DNA of 64,000 nucleotides from UMGS1696 sp964623635 (GTDB lineage: Bacteria; Bacillota; Clostridia; Oscillospirales; CAG-272). Made by a program: the position numbers and the translations under genes. The notes beneath the pieces are model-generated. The model was not told where the DNA came from. It worked only from the letters and a program-made list of their open reading frames with translations, and did no database searches. Location of the stretch: the NCBI GenBank assembly GCA_964623635.1, contig CAZUUA010000007.1, positions 1 to 64,000 on the forward strand, written 5' to 3'. Every line of letters begins with the position of its first letter. The stretch's first letter is position 1. Below, one piece after another: positions 43,101 through 52,533 of this stretch.

Positions 43101-43892
43101 ATGCGGTATATCGTTGACCATGACTTACATATCCATTCCCAGCTTTCGCTTTGCTCGAACGACCCCGGCCAGACACCCCAGGCGATTTTGGACTACGGCG
43201 TCAAAAACGGACTGAAGACCTTATGTCTCACCGACCATATGTGGGATGCGGCTGTGCCCGGCTGCACCTTCGACTTTTACGTCAAACAGCCCTACGAACG
43301 CATCTGTCAGGCACTGCCGCTGCCGCAAGCGGATGGGGTAAAATTCCTCTTTGGCTGTGAGACCGACCAGGACAAAAACTGCACCGTGGGTGTGTCTCCG
43401 GCGCTGCTGGAAAAGCTTGACTTCATCATCATTCCCACCACGCACCTGCACATGGGCGGCTTTACGCTTCGGGGAGACGAAGGGGTGGAAGAACGGGCTG
43501 CGCTCTGGTGCAGTCGGCTGGACAGCGTGCTGGATATGGATTTGCCCTTCTACAAGGTGGGTATTGCGCACCTGACCTGCAGCCTCATGTACACCGGCCA
43601 TTATCTGGAGGTGCTGGCTGCCATCCCGGACAGCGAATACCATCGTCTGTTTGCCAAGGCGGCCAAGGTGGGTGCCGGGATCGAGCTGAACTTCCCGTCG
43701 CTCAGCCTGGACGACAGCAGCCGGGAGCTGACCCTGAAGCCCTACCAGATCGCCAAGGAAGAAGGTTGCAAGTTCTATTTTGGCTCCGACGCACACCATC
43801 CGGCAGAGCTGGCCGGTGCCATGGCAAACTTCCAGAACATCGTGGATCTGCTGGGGCTGGAGGAGACGGACAAGATCGAATTTTTGAAATAA
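43101..43892 (+). CDS. PHP-domain metal-dependent phosphoesterase
   Basis: The 263-residue protein has the PHP metal-site motifs: DHDLHIHSQLSLCS (about residues 6-19, HxH), CLTDHMWD (about 42-49), GCETDQD, TTHLHMGG (about 115-122), GIAHLTC and SDAHHPAEL (about 230-238). It may be a histidinol-phosphatase-like or other small phosphate-ester hydrolase. It begins directly with the catalytic domain, has AAAGGAG before the ATG and is monocistronic between a promoter and a terminator. The substrate is not evident. Confidence 0.87.
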   Translation: MRYIVDHDLHIHSQLSLCSNDPGQTPQAILDYGVKNGLKTLCLTDHMWDAAVPGCTFDFYVKQPYERICQALPLPQADGVKFLFGCETDQDKNCTVGVSPALLEKLDFIIIPTTHLHMGGFTLRGDEGVEERAALWCSRLDSVLDMDLPFYKVGIAHLTCSLMYTGHYLEVLAAIPDSEYHRLFAKAAKVGAGIELNFPSLSLDDSSRELTLKPYQIAKEEGCKFYFGSDAHHPAELAGAMANFQNIVDLLGLEETDKIEFLK

Positions 43893-43981
43893 TGCTATAT
43901 ATGCTGGTGCAAAACATAAATGCAGTCTGTCGCAATTGCATGAATATGGATTGGTAGCTTTATGCAGTATTCCCCATTGAC

Positions 43982-44003
43982 AGGGGAAGTACAACCTTCC
44001 CCT
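43982..44003 (+). terminator. terminator of the PHP-domain gene
   Basis: AGGGGAAG and CTTCCCCT pair across a six-base loop and are followed by TTA; a short but GC-rich stem. Confidence 0.6.
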
Positions 44004-44025
44004 TTAGCGTATGAGGTGTGCTAAT

Positions 44026-44649
44026 ATGAAACGCTTTATTTATTTGTTTTTTACCACCTTATTCCTTTCCTCTTGCATGGGTCAATCTGATACCACCACA
44101 GCGGTAGAACCACCATTGACCATCAGTGCTTTTGTCTATAACGAATCCTTGGAAGATTATACCCTTACACCTTTGGAAGCTGGTATTGTGTACGAACTTG
44201 CTCCTATCGGTTGGGATGGATTAGAGAATATAAATCTGCACTTTGCTTGTGAAGGTGGCAGTGTGCGTGTTCTTTCCGAAGACGAAGAAGTACAGCTTTC
44301 CATGGGGAATGGTGGTTTATTTCGAGATCATAGAGAAGACCGCAACTATGGATATGAAATGGAAATAACCAACACGGGATATATTGCTGCATACCCCTAT
44401 GGCTGTGGCAGTGGACATTGCATTTTGGCTTTTGAAGATGTGGACAAGAAAAACGCCGGCTACTTTGGCAAGGAATACTACCTGAAAGTGATCGGCTACG
44501 AACTGGATTGTCCGGTAGTTACCATGGAGCTAACTCTCACCCAATTGGAAGACGAAGACAGCTATGACGGTAAATCCTCTGCCTATTTCTCGCTGGAGAT
44601 CACCTCCGTTGCCTACAGCGACCGATACCAAATGATGCTGGAAGGATAA
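44026..44649 (+). CDS. hypothetical lipoprotein, AT-rich
   Basis: The 207-residue protein has a signal peptide and lipobox (FLSSC, Cys16), then a beta-rich acidic domain with no recognised family. The local sequence uses more A/T at third positions (TTT, TAT, GAA, ATT) than neighbouring genes, especially in the first 400 bases, which hints at recent transfer. I start it at the ATG at 44026 (GAGGTG upstream); an in-frame ATG at 44011 is the alternative. It ends at a perfect terminator. Function unknown; it is perhaps a surface binding or immunity-type lipoprotein. Confidence 0.7.
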   Translation: MKRFIYLFFTTLFLSSCMGQSDTTTAVEPPLTISAFVYNESLEDYTLTPLEAGIVYELAPIGWDGLENINLHFACEGGSVRVLSEDEEVQLSMGNGGLFRDHREDRNYGYEMEITNTGYIAAYPYGCGSGHCILAFEDVDKKNAGYFGKEYYLKVIGYELDCPVVTMELTLTQLEDEDSYDGKSSAYFSLEITSVAYSDRYQMMLEG

Positions 44650-44651
44650 AG

Positions 44652-44685
44652 AAAAAACGCTACGATTTGACTCGTAGCGTTTTTT
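44652..44685. terminator. bidirectional terminator
   Basis: AAAAAACGCTACGA and TCGTAGCGTTTTTT form a perfect 14-base stem around TTTGAC. It serves both the AT-rich lipoprotein gene and the convergent binding lipoprotein copy 4. Confidence 0.92.
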
Positions 44686-44698
44686 GTATCCTTATTTT

Positions 44699-46195
44699 TT
44701 ATTCTTCCAGATATTCCATAAACTTGTTGATGTTGGTCTCGATGGCGCTCTTGTTGGAAGCGACGGTGGAGGCAACCTGGTTGTCACCGTTGAACAGCTT
44801 GCTGTTGATGGAATCCCGCATACTGCTGTTGTACCAGTTGAACATGATGGCGATGTCGATGGCACGGGTCTGGCGCATGATGTCCAGCATCTCCACGGAG
44901 TCCTCGTTCCGCAGCCCCTTGTGTTCTACAACCGTATCATAGTACAGCGGGATCACCTTTTCCTGGCTGTCGTGTGCCAGAACCTCCGTGATGGTGGCGG
45001 TCTGTTCCAGGCAGCTGTTGGTGGTGGGAATGGTCAGGCAGAACACGGCGGTCACGATGTTGGTGATGTAGTTTTCCTGGTCTTCGTCTGCCTTGGGGAA
45101 GGGCACGATACCAAAGGTGTCTTCCATGTCCCGCATGAGCTGGGCCGCCTTGATCTCACCGGTCAGGAACAGAGATCTGCCCACGGTGAACACGTGTACA
45201 TACCCACCGGCGTCTACGTCAAAGTCGGTGTTGGAGGCCTTCAGGGTGCTGCCGGTCTTGCCGTTCATCAGCACTGCCAGCTTGTCGATCACGTTGTAGA
45301 AATGTTCGCTTTCCAGGGTGAAGGCAATGGTGCCGTCGCTTTTGGCTTCTGCGCAGTTGACACCGGCAGAGAAGTAGAACTTTTCCGGCGAGCTCTGGTG
45401 GGAGGAGATACCCCAAATGCAGGTGCCGTCCTTGTTCCACTTGAAGGATTCATCGGTGTTCAAAGTCGCCACCTCGGTGCAGTATTCGGACAGTGCATCC
45501 AGTGTCCATGTACCCTCACGAACCAGATCATAGGGCTTGTCCATGTTCCGTTCTTCCATCATATTTTCGTTGAAGAACAGGCACCACATGGAGTCGTATG
45601 CCATTAGGTTGATAGCTCCGGTGGCAAAGTACAGCTTATCCTGCAGTGTGGTTGCTTGGATCACGTCCTGGTCCCACCAGCTTTCCGACAGCTGCAGCTG
45701 GGGAATGTCCATCAGGTTCAATAGATACCCTTCCGTCACCAGCGAAATATCCTGAGAGATGGGCAGGAACATCACGTCATAGTCATCGCTACCGGACATG
45801 ATGGAGGTCTTCGCCTCGTCGGTCAGCAGGGTCACGGTGTTGGCAGCGTCGCATTCGATCTTCTTTTCGATGATCTTGCAGTTGAGCTTGTCCTCGATGG
45901 CACGGTTCCGGTTGTACAGGGCATCGTTCAGGGTCTCTCCGGTCAACTCGGTGGCGTCCATGTAGATGAACATATTCCAGAGCTGGTCAAAGTTCAGCAT
46001 CCGATATTCGCCGCCGGCATAATCCACCTCGGGATACTGCCAGCCTGCTTCGGTCTCGGTCACTGTTGTGTCGGCACCTGTGTTGTCGGTGTTGGATTCG
46101 GTGCTGCTGTTGGTGCTGGTCTCTCCGGCACAGGAAAAGAGCATGGGAGACGTGAGCATGGCGGCCAGCAGCAGGGCCAGGATACGTTTTTTCAT
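44699..46195 (-). CDS. extracellular solute-binding lipoprotein, orphan (copy 4 of 7)
   Basis: The 498-residue lipoprotein has its lipobox at Cys22 (LFSC) and a Ser/Asn/Thr linker. Motifs are LTGETLNDALYNRN (about residues 78-91), SWWDQDVI, YDLVREGTWTLDALSEYC, IVPFPKADEDQENY and GLRNEDSVEMLDIM. It is clearly the closest relative of copy 2: signal peptide, YAGGEYRMLNFDQLW and degenerate loop (TLNTDESFKWNKDG) all correspond. The ATG at 46195 is preferred by homology; AAGGAG lies 12 bases upstream, which is long. It has its own promoter and terminator and no transporter partner. Confidence 0.88.
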   Translation of the reverse strand: MKKRILALLLAAMLTSPMLFSCAGETSTNSSTESNTDNTGADTTVTETEAGWQYPEVDYAGGEYRMLNFDQLWNMFIYMDATELTGETLNDALYNRNRAIEDKLNCKIIEKKIECDAANTVTLLTDEAKTSIMSGSDDYDVMFLPISQDISLVTEGYLLNLMDIPQLQLSESWWDQDVIQATTLQDKLYFATGAINLMAYDSMWCLFFNENMMEERNMDKPYDLVREGTWTLDALSEYCTEVATLNTDESFKWNKDGTCIWGISSHQSSPEKFYFSAGVNCAEAKSDGTIAFTLESEHFYNVIDKLAVLMNGKTGSTLKASNTDFDVDAGGYVHVFTVGRSLFLTGEIKAAQLMRDMEDTFGIVPFPKADEDQENYITNIVTAVFCLTIPTTNSCLEQTATITEVLAHDSQEKVIPLYYDTVVEHKGLRNEDSVEMLDIMRQTRAIDIAIMFNWYNSSMRDSINSKLFNGDNQVASTVASNKSAIETNINKFMEYLEE

Positions 46196-46296
46196 GAAGA
46201 TGATACACTCCTTTTTTGTGATGATAGAGGAAACGGTCAACATTTTGTGCCACACCAAAAGGCATGGGAGACAAACGTTTTATGGTGCTGTTCATC

Positions 46297-46325
46297 ATTA
46301 TACCACATTTCGTTGACAGATGCAA
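46297..46325 (-). promoter_or_regulatory. promoter of solute-binding lipoprotein copy 4
   Basis: Minus strand: -35 TTGCAT, a 17-base spacer ending AAATGTGG, -10 TATAAT (extended -10 TGG). Confidence 0.8.
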
Positions 46326-46369
46326 GTAGACGGTGACAATTTTGTGCAGAAAGCCCATATCGATACAGA

Positions 46370-46400
46370 AAAAACGCCACGTTTTTCACGCAGCGTTTTT
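46370..46400 (-). terminator. terminator of the GH2 beta-galactosidase gene
   Basis: AAAAACGC and GCGTTTTT close over a CACG/CACG loop, 11 bases beyond the stop. Confidence 0.75.
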
Positions 46401-46410
46401 GGTGTATCGT

Positions 46411-49400
46411 TTACTTGCGCATTTCCTTGTATCCGTCCGCACCGGCGGTGAACACAGGCTTTACGTGCAGGGTATAGGTGAAGTCCTTTTCGTTGAAGTG
46501 GAAGGCCTTTGCCAGAGCAGGACCGCAGGAGTTGGAGCCAATGCCGCTCTGCTTGTAGTCCAGGATGACTGTGGTCTCCTTGTTGGGTACCAGTTCGTAG
46601 TGGTGACGGGTCACGGTCAGTTGCTCCGGCGTAAAGTGAGAAGCGCCGAACATGAACCGCTTGTCTGCCGTGAACAGGAACCCGTGACCGGCAACCGTGG
46701 ACACTCTTGCCCAGCCGCAGTCAACGTGGGAGCTGTTTTCCTGGGGGAACACATAGGGCTCGTAGTTGTCCGTCACGGTGGTGCCAAATTCACCCAGTCG
46801 GGCGGCATTGCGCTTGTCTGCATAGGATTCCATGGGACCGTAGCCGAAGTACCGCATTTGCTCGGCACCTTCCGGCATGGTCAGACGCACGCCGAACCGG
46901 GGCCAGGACACATCCAGTTCCTTCTGCCAATGGGCGTCGTAGGAAATGGTCAGACCACGGTTTTCGGTGACGGTATAGGTCACCTTGCCACGGAGCACCG
47001 GATCAAAGGGTGCGCAGCCCATGGAGAAGTCTGCTTCTACCACAGCACTTTCGCCGTCGCAGGAGACCAGCTTGGTACCGTAGCACTTGACCACGGCTCT
47101 GTCCAGACCGTTGCCGTGCCATACGTTCCGCACGTTCCGGTCGTTGTCGGTGGGCGCACGCCAGATGGTGGGTTCGATGGGACGGGTGATCAGATCCTCG
47201 CCGTTGTCGCAGATGCGCTTCACCAGACCGGATACCTTGTCGATGGTGTATACCGTGTCGCCGCAGGTGATGGTGATGGTGTTGCCCGCTTCGGTGGCTG
47301 CAATGGTGTACAGCGGTGCCGGGATGTAGGTGGAGAGCTCCAGATTCTTGCCGCAGTATTCTTCCTGCCAGATGCCCAGCTCATAGCCGGCTGCTGCCCA
47401 AGGCTTGTTTTCGTTGTACCGCAGGGAGAAGTTCACGGTGACCACGCCACGGTAGCTGTCCAGCAGATCTGCGTCAAACAGGGTGTAGGTGGCCTCTGCC
47501 TGGGGTGCGATGTCCAGACCGGGGATTCGGCCGGAGCGAACGCTCTTGCCGTCCACTTCGATCCACCAGAACAGGGACAGGTCGTTCATGCAGGTGAAGA
47601 ACCGCTTGTTTGCCAGTACATATTGACCTACGGTGTCGGTCTTCTTCACGTGGAGGGGCATATACAGCTGCTTCACTTCTAAGAAGCCGGTGTGGGGCCG
47701 TCTGTCGGGATATACCAGACCGTCTACGCAGAAATTGCCGTCATTGGGGAAGTCACCGAAGTCGCCGCCGTAGGTGAAGTGGGGATCGGCATACTTGTTG
47801 TCACCAATGGCTACGCTGTGGTCGGTGTATTCCCAGACGCAGCCGCCAAAGAAGGGATCGTTTGCCCAGATCACATTCCAGTAGGCTGCCAGGTCTCCGG
47901 GGCCGTTGCCCATGGCGTGGCAGTATTCGCACAGGAACAGCGGCTGGGTCATCTTTTCGTCCTTGCAGTAGCTGTCGCACCAGTTCGGATCGGGATACAT
48001 ATGGCTCTCTACATCCGTAGTATCAGCCTTGTGTACGCCGCCGTTGTAGCCGGAGTGGGCGCCTTCGTAGTGTACCAGACGGCTGGTGTCCCGGCTCTTG
48101 ATCCAGGTGGTCATAGCGGTGTGGTTTCTGCCCAGACCCGATTCGTTGCCCAGGGACCAGAATATAATAGAAGGATGGTTTTTGTCCCGTTCCACCATGC
48201 GTCTGGCTCTGTCTACATAAGCTTTTTCCCAATCGGGATTATCCGACAGACCGTTCCAGGGGTGCATACCGTGGGTCTCGATGTCGGTTTCGTCGCACAC
48301 GTAGAAGCCGTACTTGTCGCACAGGCCGGTGAAGCGCGGATCGTTGGGATAGTGGGAGGTGCGGATCATGTTCACATTGTGCTGCTTCATGATCATCAGG
48401 TCCCGGATCATGTGCTCCATGGGCGTAGCGTGACCCAGCAGATGGTGGCTGTCGTGGCGGTTCACACCCTTTGCCTTGACCTTCTTGCCGTTGATGTAGA
48501 TCACCTTGTCCTTGATCTCGATTCGTCTGGCACCGGTGGGGATGGCAATGGTCTCACTACCGCAGGTCAGCACCAAGGTGTACAGAGTCGGTGTTTCGTC
48601 CGACCACAGCTTGGGGTTTTCAATGGTGGGAATGGTGATAATGCCGTCGCCGTTTACATTTGCCGTGCCGGAGGAGATGGTGCAGCCACAGGGAGAAAGG
48701 AATTCCCAGGCAACCTCTGCGGCATCCGTCAGGGACAGCTCAGCAGTGAAGTCGGCCTTGTCGAAGGTGTCGTTCAGAGCGCATTTCACGAAGATATCCC
48801 GGATGTGGGTCTTGTCCCGGAACAGCAGATATACTTCCCGGAAGATACCGGACATACGCCACATATCCTGGTCTTCCAGATACGTGCCGTCGGACCACTT
48901 CAGCACCAGCACCTTGATGGTGTTCACGCCTTCATGGACGAAGCCGGTGACGTTGATCTCGCTGGTCAGGTGGCTCACCTGGGAGTAGGCGGCAAAGGTG
49001 TCGTTGATCCACACATAGAATGCGGAATCTACGCCTTCAAAGTTCAGGTAGATCTCCTTGCCGATCATGGATTTGGGTACAGTGAAGTCCCGGATGTACA
49101 GGCCGCAGGGATTTTCGTCCGGTACATGGGGTGCATCTACCGGAATGGGATAGTTGACATTTGTATAGTTGGGCACATCGTAGCCACGATCGAGAGCCAT
49201 CTGCCAGTTCATGGGCACAGGCAGCTTGTCCATGCTGGCCCGGTCGAAGCTGGCACAGGTGAAGTCACAGATGTCGTGGACGGAAGAAAAATACCGGAAG
49301 TCCCACACGCCGCAGAGGGATTTAAAGTAGGGGCTTTCGTCACGGTTGCCTACCAGTGCTGTGTCCTTGCAGCAGTAGGGAATAAAATACGCACGGGGCT

Positions 49401-49461
49401 CCTCACAGTGTACGTGGAGGATCTGCTCGGTGGTATGGTAATCGGGGATCGAGAAAGGCAT
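46411..49461 (-). CDS. lacZ: GH2 beta-galactosidase
   Basis: The 1016-residue protein has the full LacZ architecture: sugar-binding domain (GLYIRDFTVP, NFEGVDSAFYVWIN), immunoglobulin-like domain, TIM barrel with RTSHYPNDPRF, IFWSLGNESGLGRNH (acid/base Glu) and FLCEYCHAMGNGPGDL (nucleophile Glu), a second Ig-like domain and the C-terminal beta-galactosidase small-chain domain (RYFGYGPMESYADK). It hydrolyses lactose-type beta-galactosides. There is no signal peptide, so it is cytoplasmic. The ATG at 49461 follows AAGGAGA; the frame is open upstream without a site. It is monocistronic. Confidence 0.96.
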   Translation of the reverse strand: MPFSIPDYHTTEQILHVHCEEPRAYFIPYCCKDTALVGNRDESPYFKSLCGVWDFRYFSSVHDICDFTCASFDRASMDKLPVPMNWQMALDRGYDVPNYTNVNYPIPVDAPHVPDENPCGLYIRDFTVPKSMIGKEIYLNFEGVDSAFYVWINDTFAAYSQVSHLTSEINVTGFVHEGVNTIKVLVLKWSDGTYLEDQDMWRMSGIFREVYLLFRDKTHIRDIFVKCALNDTFDKADFTAELSLTDAAEVAWEFLSPCGCTISSGTANVNGDGIITIPTIENPKLWSDETPTLYTLVLTCGSETIAIPTGARRIEIKDKVIYINGKKVKAKGVNRHDSHHLLGHATPMEHMIRDLMIMKQHNVNMIRTSHYPNDPRFTGLCDKYGFYVCDETDIETHGMHPWNGLSDNPDWEKAYVDRARRMVERDKNHPSIIFWSLGNESGLGRNHTAMTTWIKSRDTSRLVHYEGAHSGYNGGVHKADTTDVESHMYPDPNWCDSYCKDEKMTQPLFLCEYCHAMGNGPGDLAAYWNVIWANDPFFGGCVWEYTDHSVAIGDNKYADPHFTYGGDFGDFPNDGNFCVDGLVYPDRRPHTGFLEVKQLYMPLHVKKTDTVGQYVLANKRFFTCMNDLSLFWWIEVDGKSVRSGRIPGLDIAPQAEATYTLFDADLLDSYRGVVTVNFSLRYNENKPWAAAGYELGIWQEEYCGKNLELSTYIPAPLYTIAATEAGNTITITCGDTVYTIDKVSGLVKRICDNGEDLITRPIEPTIWRAPTDNDRNVRNVWHGNGLDRAVVKCYGTKLVSCDGESAVVEADFSMGCAPFDPVLRGKVTYTVTENRGLTISYDAHWQKELDVSWPRFGVRLTMPEGAEQMRYFGYGPMESYADKRNAARLGEFGTTVTDNYEPYVFPQENSSHVDCGWARVSTVAGHGFLFTADKRFMFGASHFTPEQLTVTRHHYELVPNKETTVILDYKQSGIGSNSCGPALAKAFHFNEKDFTYTLHVKPVFTAGADGYKEMRK

Positions 49462-49491
49462 AATATTGTCTCCTTTTCTGGGTTTGGTATT

Positions 49492-49520
49492 ATTATGACA
49501 CAATACGGCGCAGAAGTCAA
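49492..49520 (-). promoter_or_regulatory. promoter of the GH2 beta-galactosidase gene
   Basis: Minus strand: -35 TTGACT, a 17-base spacer, -10 CATAAT, about 30 bases before the ATG at 49461. Nothing else is seen up to the array at 49664. Confidence 0.7.
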
Positions 49521-49663
49521 GGCAGATTTGGGAAAATTTATAAGAAAATATGCCGACACGATGCAGAAAAAGTCCCTGCCTACAGAAAACCATAGACAGG
49601 GACTTTCGTATTATCGTATGATGAGATGCGGATCCACTGCCAACATTCAGATACGCCAACGGT

Positions 49664-50094
49664 GAACCAGCGTGGGATCGCTCTACTATACAGCTGCAGC
49701 AGTGCCGATGTACAACACACCAACTGCCGAAGGCAGTGAACCAGCGTGGGATCGCTCCACTATACAGCTACAGCAGTGCCGATGTACAACCCACCAACTG
49801 CCGAAGGCAGTGAACCAGCGTGGGATCGCTCTACTATACAGCTACGGCAGTGCCGATGTACAACACACCAACTGCCGAAGGCAGTGAACCAGCGTGGGAT
49901 CGCTCCACTATACAGCTACAGCAGTGCCGATGTACAACCCACCAACTGCCGAAGGCAGTGAACCAGCGTGGGATCGCTCTACTATACAGCTACGGCAGTG
50001 CCGATGTACAACACACCAACTGCCGAAGGCAGTGAACCAGCGTGGGATCGCTCTACTACACAGCTACAGCAGTGCCGGAGATTGCCCACCGGGG
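49664..50094. repeat. 74-base tandem repeat array with 148-base higher-order alternation
   Basis: About 5.8 copies of a 74-base unit (GAACCAGCGTGGGATCGCT at 49664, 49738, 49812, 49886, 49960 and 50034) fill the gap between the EF-G-like and lacZ genes. Odd and even units differ consistently (CTCTACT with AACACACC against CTCCACT with AACCCACC) until the sixth, which diverges. Each unit contains the palindrome ACTGCC-GAA-GGCAGT. The length is not a multiple of three, so it is not coding. There are no CRISPR-like spacers. Confidence 0.95.
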
Positions 50095-50102
50095 CTCCCG
50101 GT

Positions 50103-52175
50103 TTATTCGTCGTCGGAGTTGTCGGCGTCGGCGATGACCTTCTGGGCAATGTTGCCGGGAACCTCTTCGTAACGGTCTACGATGAAGTCATAGGAACCAC
50201 GACCCTGGGACATGGCACGCAGCGCAATGGTGTAATCCATCATTTCAGCCTTCGGTACGTCGGCTTCTACAACGGTATAACCAGACTTGTGCTCGGCAGG
50301 ATTGATACCCAGCACACGGCCACGACGCTTGTTTACGTCACCCATGACGTCGCCTACCAGAGAATCCGGAACGGTGGCGTACAGTGTACCAACGGGCTCC
50401 AGCAGCACCGGCTTAGCCTGAGGCAGACCAGCCTTGTATGCCAGCTTAGCAGCCAGCTTGAAGGAGATTTCATTGGAGTCTACCGGGTGGTAGGAACCAT
50501 CGTACAGGTCGGCTGCCAGATTCACCATGGGATAACCGGCCAGAACACCCTTCAACATTGCTTCCTGCAGACCCTTTTCTACGGCCGGATAGAAGTTCTT
50601 CGGTACGGTACCGCCCACAACGGACTGGGTGAAGGTCAGACCTTCTGCCTCGCCGTGGGAGAAGCGCATCTTGACGTGACCGTACTGACCGGAACCGCCG
50701 GACTGCTTCTTGTGCTTTCCTTCTACATCTGCCGTACCCTTGATGGTCTCACGGTATGCGATCTTGGGCGTGGTCAGCTCTACAGAGGTACCAAAACGGC
50801 TCTTCAGCTTGGAAACCACTACAGCAAAGTGGATGTCACCCATAGCGGACAGGGTCATCTGCTTGGTCTCTGCATTGTTTTCATATACCAGCGTGGGATC
50901 CTCTTCCAGCAGTCTGGCAATACCCACGGAGATTTTATCTTCGTCACCCTTGGCGGCAGGCATGATGGCCTGGGTCATGTACGGCTTCGGGAAGGTGATC
51001 TTCTTATACTGAATGTCCGCACCGGTGGTCAGGGTGTCGTTGGTGTTGGTACCGGCCAGCTTGGCGATCATACCAATGTCACCACAAGCCAGTGCGGTCA
51101 CTTCGGTCTGCTTCTTACCACGGATGGTGTAGATGTGGGACATCTTTTCCATGACGCCGGTGTTGGTGTTCTGCAGGGTCATATCGGCGGTCAGCTCACC
51201 GTTCATCACCTTGAAGAAGGACATCTTACCTACGAACGGGTCGGCGATGGTCTTGAATACGAACAGTGCGCATTCGCCGTCGGCTGCGATGGGTGTTTCG
51301 GTAACCTTGTCACCGTCCACCAGATGCTCGACCTTGCGGGCCGTCGGACGGGGGAAGGAGTCTGCAATGGTATCCAGCAGGAAGTTCACACCCCACAGAT
51401 TCACGGCAGAACCGGAGAATACGGGCACGATGGAGCCGTCGATGATACCCTGGTGCAGGGCTTCCACAGCTTCTTCCTGGGTGATGACGCCTTCGTCAAA
51501 ATACTTGTCCATCAGCTCTTCACTGGTGGATGCCAGCGCTTCGTTCAGGGTCTCGGCGTAGCTGGCTGCGATATCTTCCTGGGCAGGTGTGAAATCGGCT
51601 TCGCTTCTCTTACCCTTGTCGTCAAAGGTGTAGGCCTTTCTCTGGATCAGGTTCAGGAAGGTAACCTTCTTGCCGTCCTTCACGGGTACCAGTACCGGGC
51701 ACACTGCCGTACCGAACTGTTCGTTCAGCTGATTGAATACTCTTTCGAAATCCGCTTCGGGATCGTCACACTTGTTGATGAAGAAGGCCTTGGGAATACC
51801 GGCATCGGTCACCTTGTCCCAAGCCAGCTCAGCACCCACTTCTACACCGGCCTTACCGTCCAGTACGATGATACCGGCGTCTGCCACACGAGTAGCGGCA
51901 CACACTTCACCCTGGAAGTCTAAGAAGCCAGGGGTGTCGATGAAGTTGACCTTGATGTCATTCCAGATCACGGGTGCCATGGTCAGAGTCAGAGAAAAGC
52001 CGCGCTTGATCTCTTCTGCATCGTAGTCACAAACGGTATTGCCGTCGGTGATCTTTCCAAGTCTGTCGGTGGCTTTGCTCAGATAGAGGGCTGCTTCGGC
52101 GATGGAAGTCTTACCGCTTCCGCCATGTCCCAGTAAAACGATATTTCGGATACTCTTGGTGTTGAAATCTGCCAT
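50103..52175 (-). CDS. elongation factor G-like GTPase (EF-G paralogue)
   Basis: The 690-residue protein has the five EF-G domains. Its G1 motif is GHGGSGKTS (about residues 16-24) in place of the AHIDAGKTT of canonical EF-G. It also has DTPGFLDF (G3) and NKCDDP (G4). C-terminal domains IV and V carry GSGQYGHV and ALRAMSQGRGSYDF. This matches the FusA2/EF-G-like group of Clostridia rather than the main translocase, and its role may lie in recycling or stress. The ATG at 52175 follows AAAGGAG. It is monocistronic, and the 74-base array begins right after the stop. Confidence 0.93.
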   Translation of the reverse strand: MADFNTKSIRNIVLLGHGGSGKTSIAEAALYLSKATDRLGKITDGNTVCDYDAEEIKRGFSLTLTMAPVIWNDIKVNFIDTPGFLDFQGEVCAATRVADAGIIVLDGKAGVEVGAELAWDKVTDAGIPKAFFINKCDDPEADFERVFNQLNEQFGTAVCPVLVPVKDGKKVTFLNLIQRKAYTFDDKGKRSEADFTPAQEDIAASYAETLNEALASTSEELMDKYFDEGVITQEEAVEALHQGIIDGSIVPVFSGSAVNLWGVNFLLDTIADSFPRPTARKVEHLVDGDKVTETPIAADGECALFVFKTIADPFVGKMSFFKVMNGELTADMTLQNTNTGVMEKMSHIYTIRGKKQTEVTALACGDIGMIAKLAGTNTNDTLTTGADIQYKKITFPKPYMTQAIMPAAKGDEDKISVGIARLLEEDPTLVYENNAETKQMTLSAMGDIHFAVVVSKLKSRFGTSVELTTPKIAYRETIKGTADVEGKHKKQSGGSGQYGHVKMRFSHGEAEGLTFTQSVVGGTVPKNFYPAVEKGLQEAMLKGVLAGYPMVNLAADLYDGSYHPVDSNEISFKLAAKLAYKAGLPQAKPVLLEPVGTLYATVPDSLVGDVMGDVNKRRGRVLGINPAEHKSGYTVVEADVPKAEMMDYTIALRAMSQGRGSYDFIVDRYEEVPGNIAQKVIADADNSDDE

Positions 52176-52290
52176 GGGGGTGAACTCCTTTATATATAGT
52201 GAAACATTCGTAAGTCACAGGGTGTGGTTGTGTATGTGATGTTCGGGATTCTGTATACACCGAACAAGGAAAACCCGACGTTACTTGTTT

Positions 52291-52319
52291 ATTATACACC
52301 ATTCCAATCTGTATTGCAA
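52291..52319 (-). promoter_or_regulatory. promoter of the EF-G-like gene
   Basis: Minus strand: -35 TTGCAA, a 17-base spacer, -10 TATAAT, about 115 bases ahead of the ATG, leaving a long 5' leader. Confidence 0.75.
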
Positions 52320-52453
52320 GAGCATAGGCGAAATTTTTTGCCGTCATGGGTGCCAGTAATTTGCACCAAATTTTGTATACCTTGCACAAAAACGGCTACA
52401 TTCGTCCAAAAGACAAGGGATTTCTGCCAGTGGCGTGACGAAATCAAAGAAAA

Positions 52454-52523
52454 AAAGCCCCGTCTTTCTGGGCAAGAACACCATGTCGTGGAAGACAGGA
52501 TGGATGCGCAGGACAGGGCCTTT
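52454..52523 (-). terminator. terminator of the tautomerase gene
   Basis: Facing AAAGCCCCGTC and GACAGGGCCTTT arms pair with one bulge, and a leftward transcript runs into a T-run at 52447-52456. Bases 52320-52450 show nothing else. Confidence 0.6.
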
Positions 52524-52533
52524 GGGGGTGAGG

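Noticed and set aside
47692..49665. Long plus-strand open frame opposite the GH2 beta-galactosidase
   Set aside because: It is a codon-bias shadow of lacZ, with no ribosome site and no recognisable domain.
49664..50094. CRISPR array
   Set aside because: The 74-base units are contiguous with no unique spacers, and no cas gene is present.
49968..51923. Long plus-strand open frame opposite the EF-G-like gene
   Set aside because: It starts inside the 74-base array and then mirrors a conserved gene; the predicted protein is meaningless.
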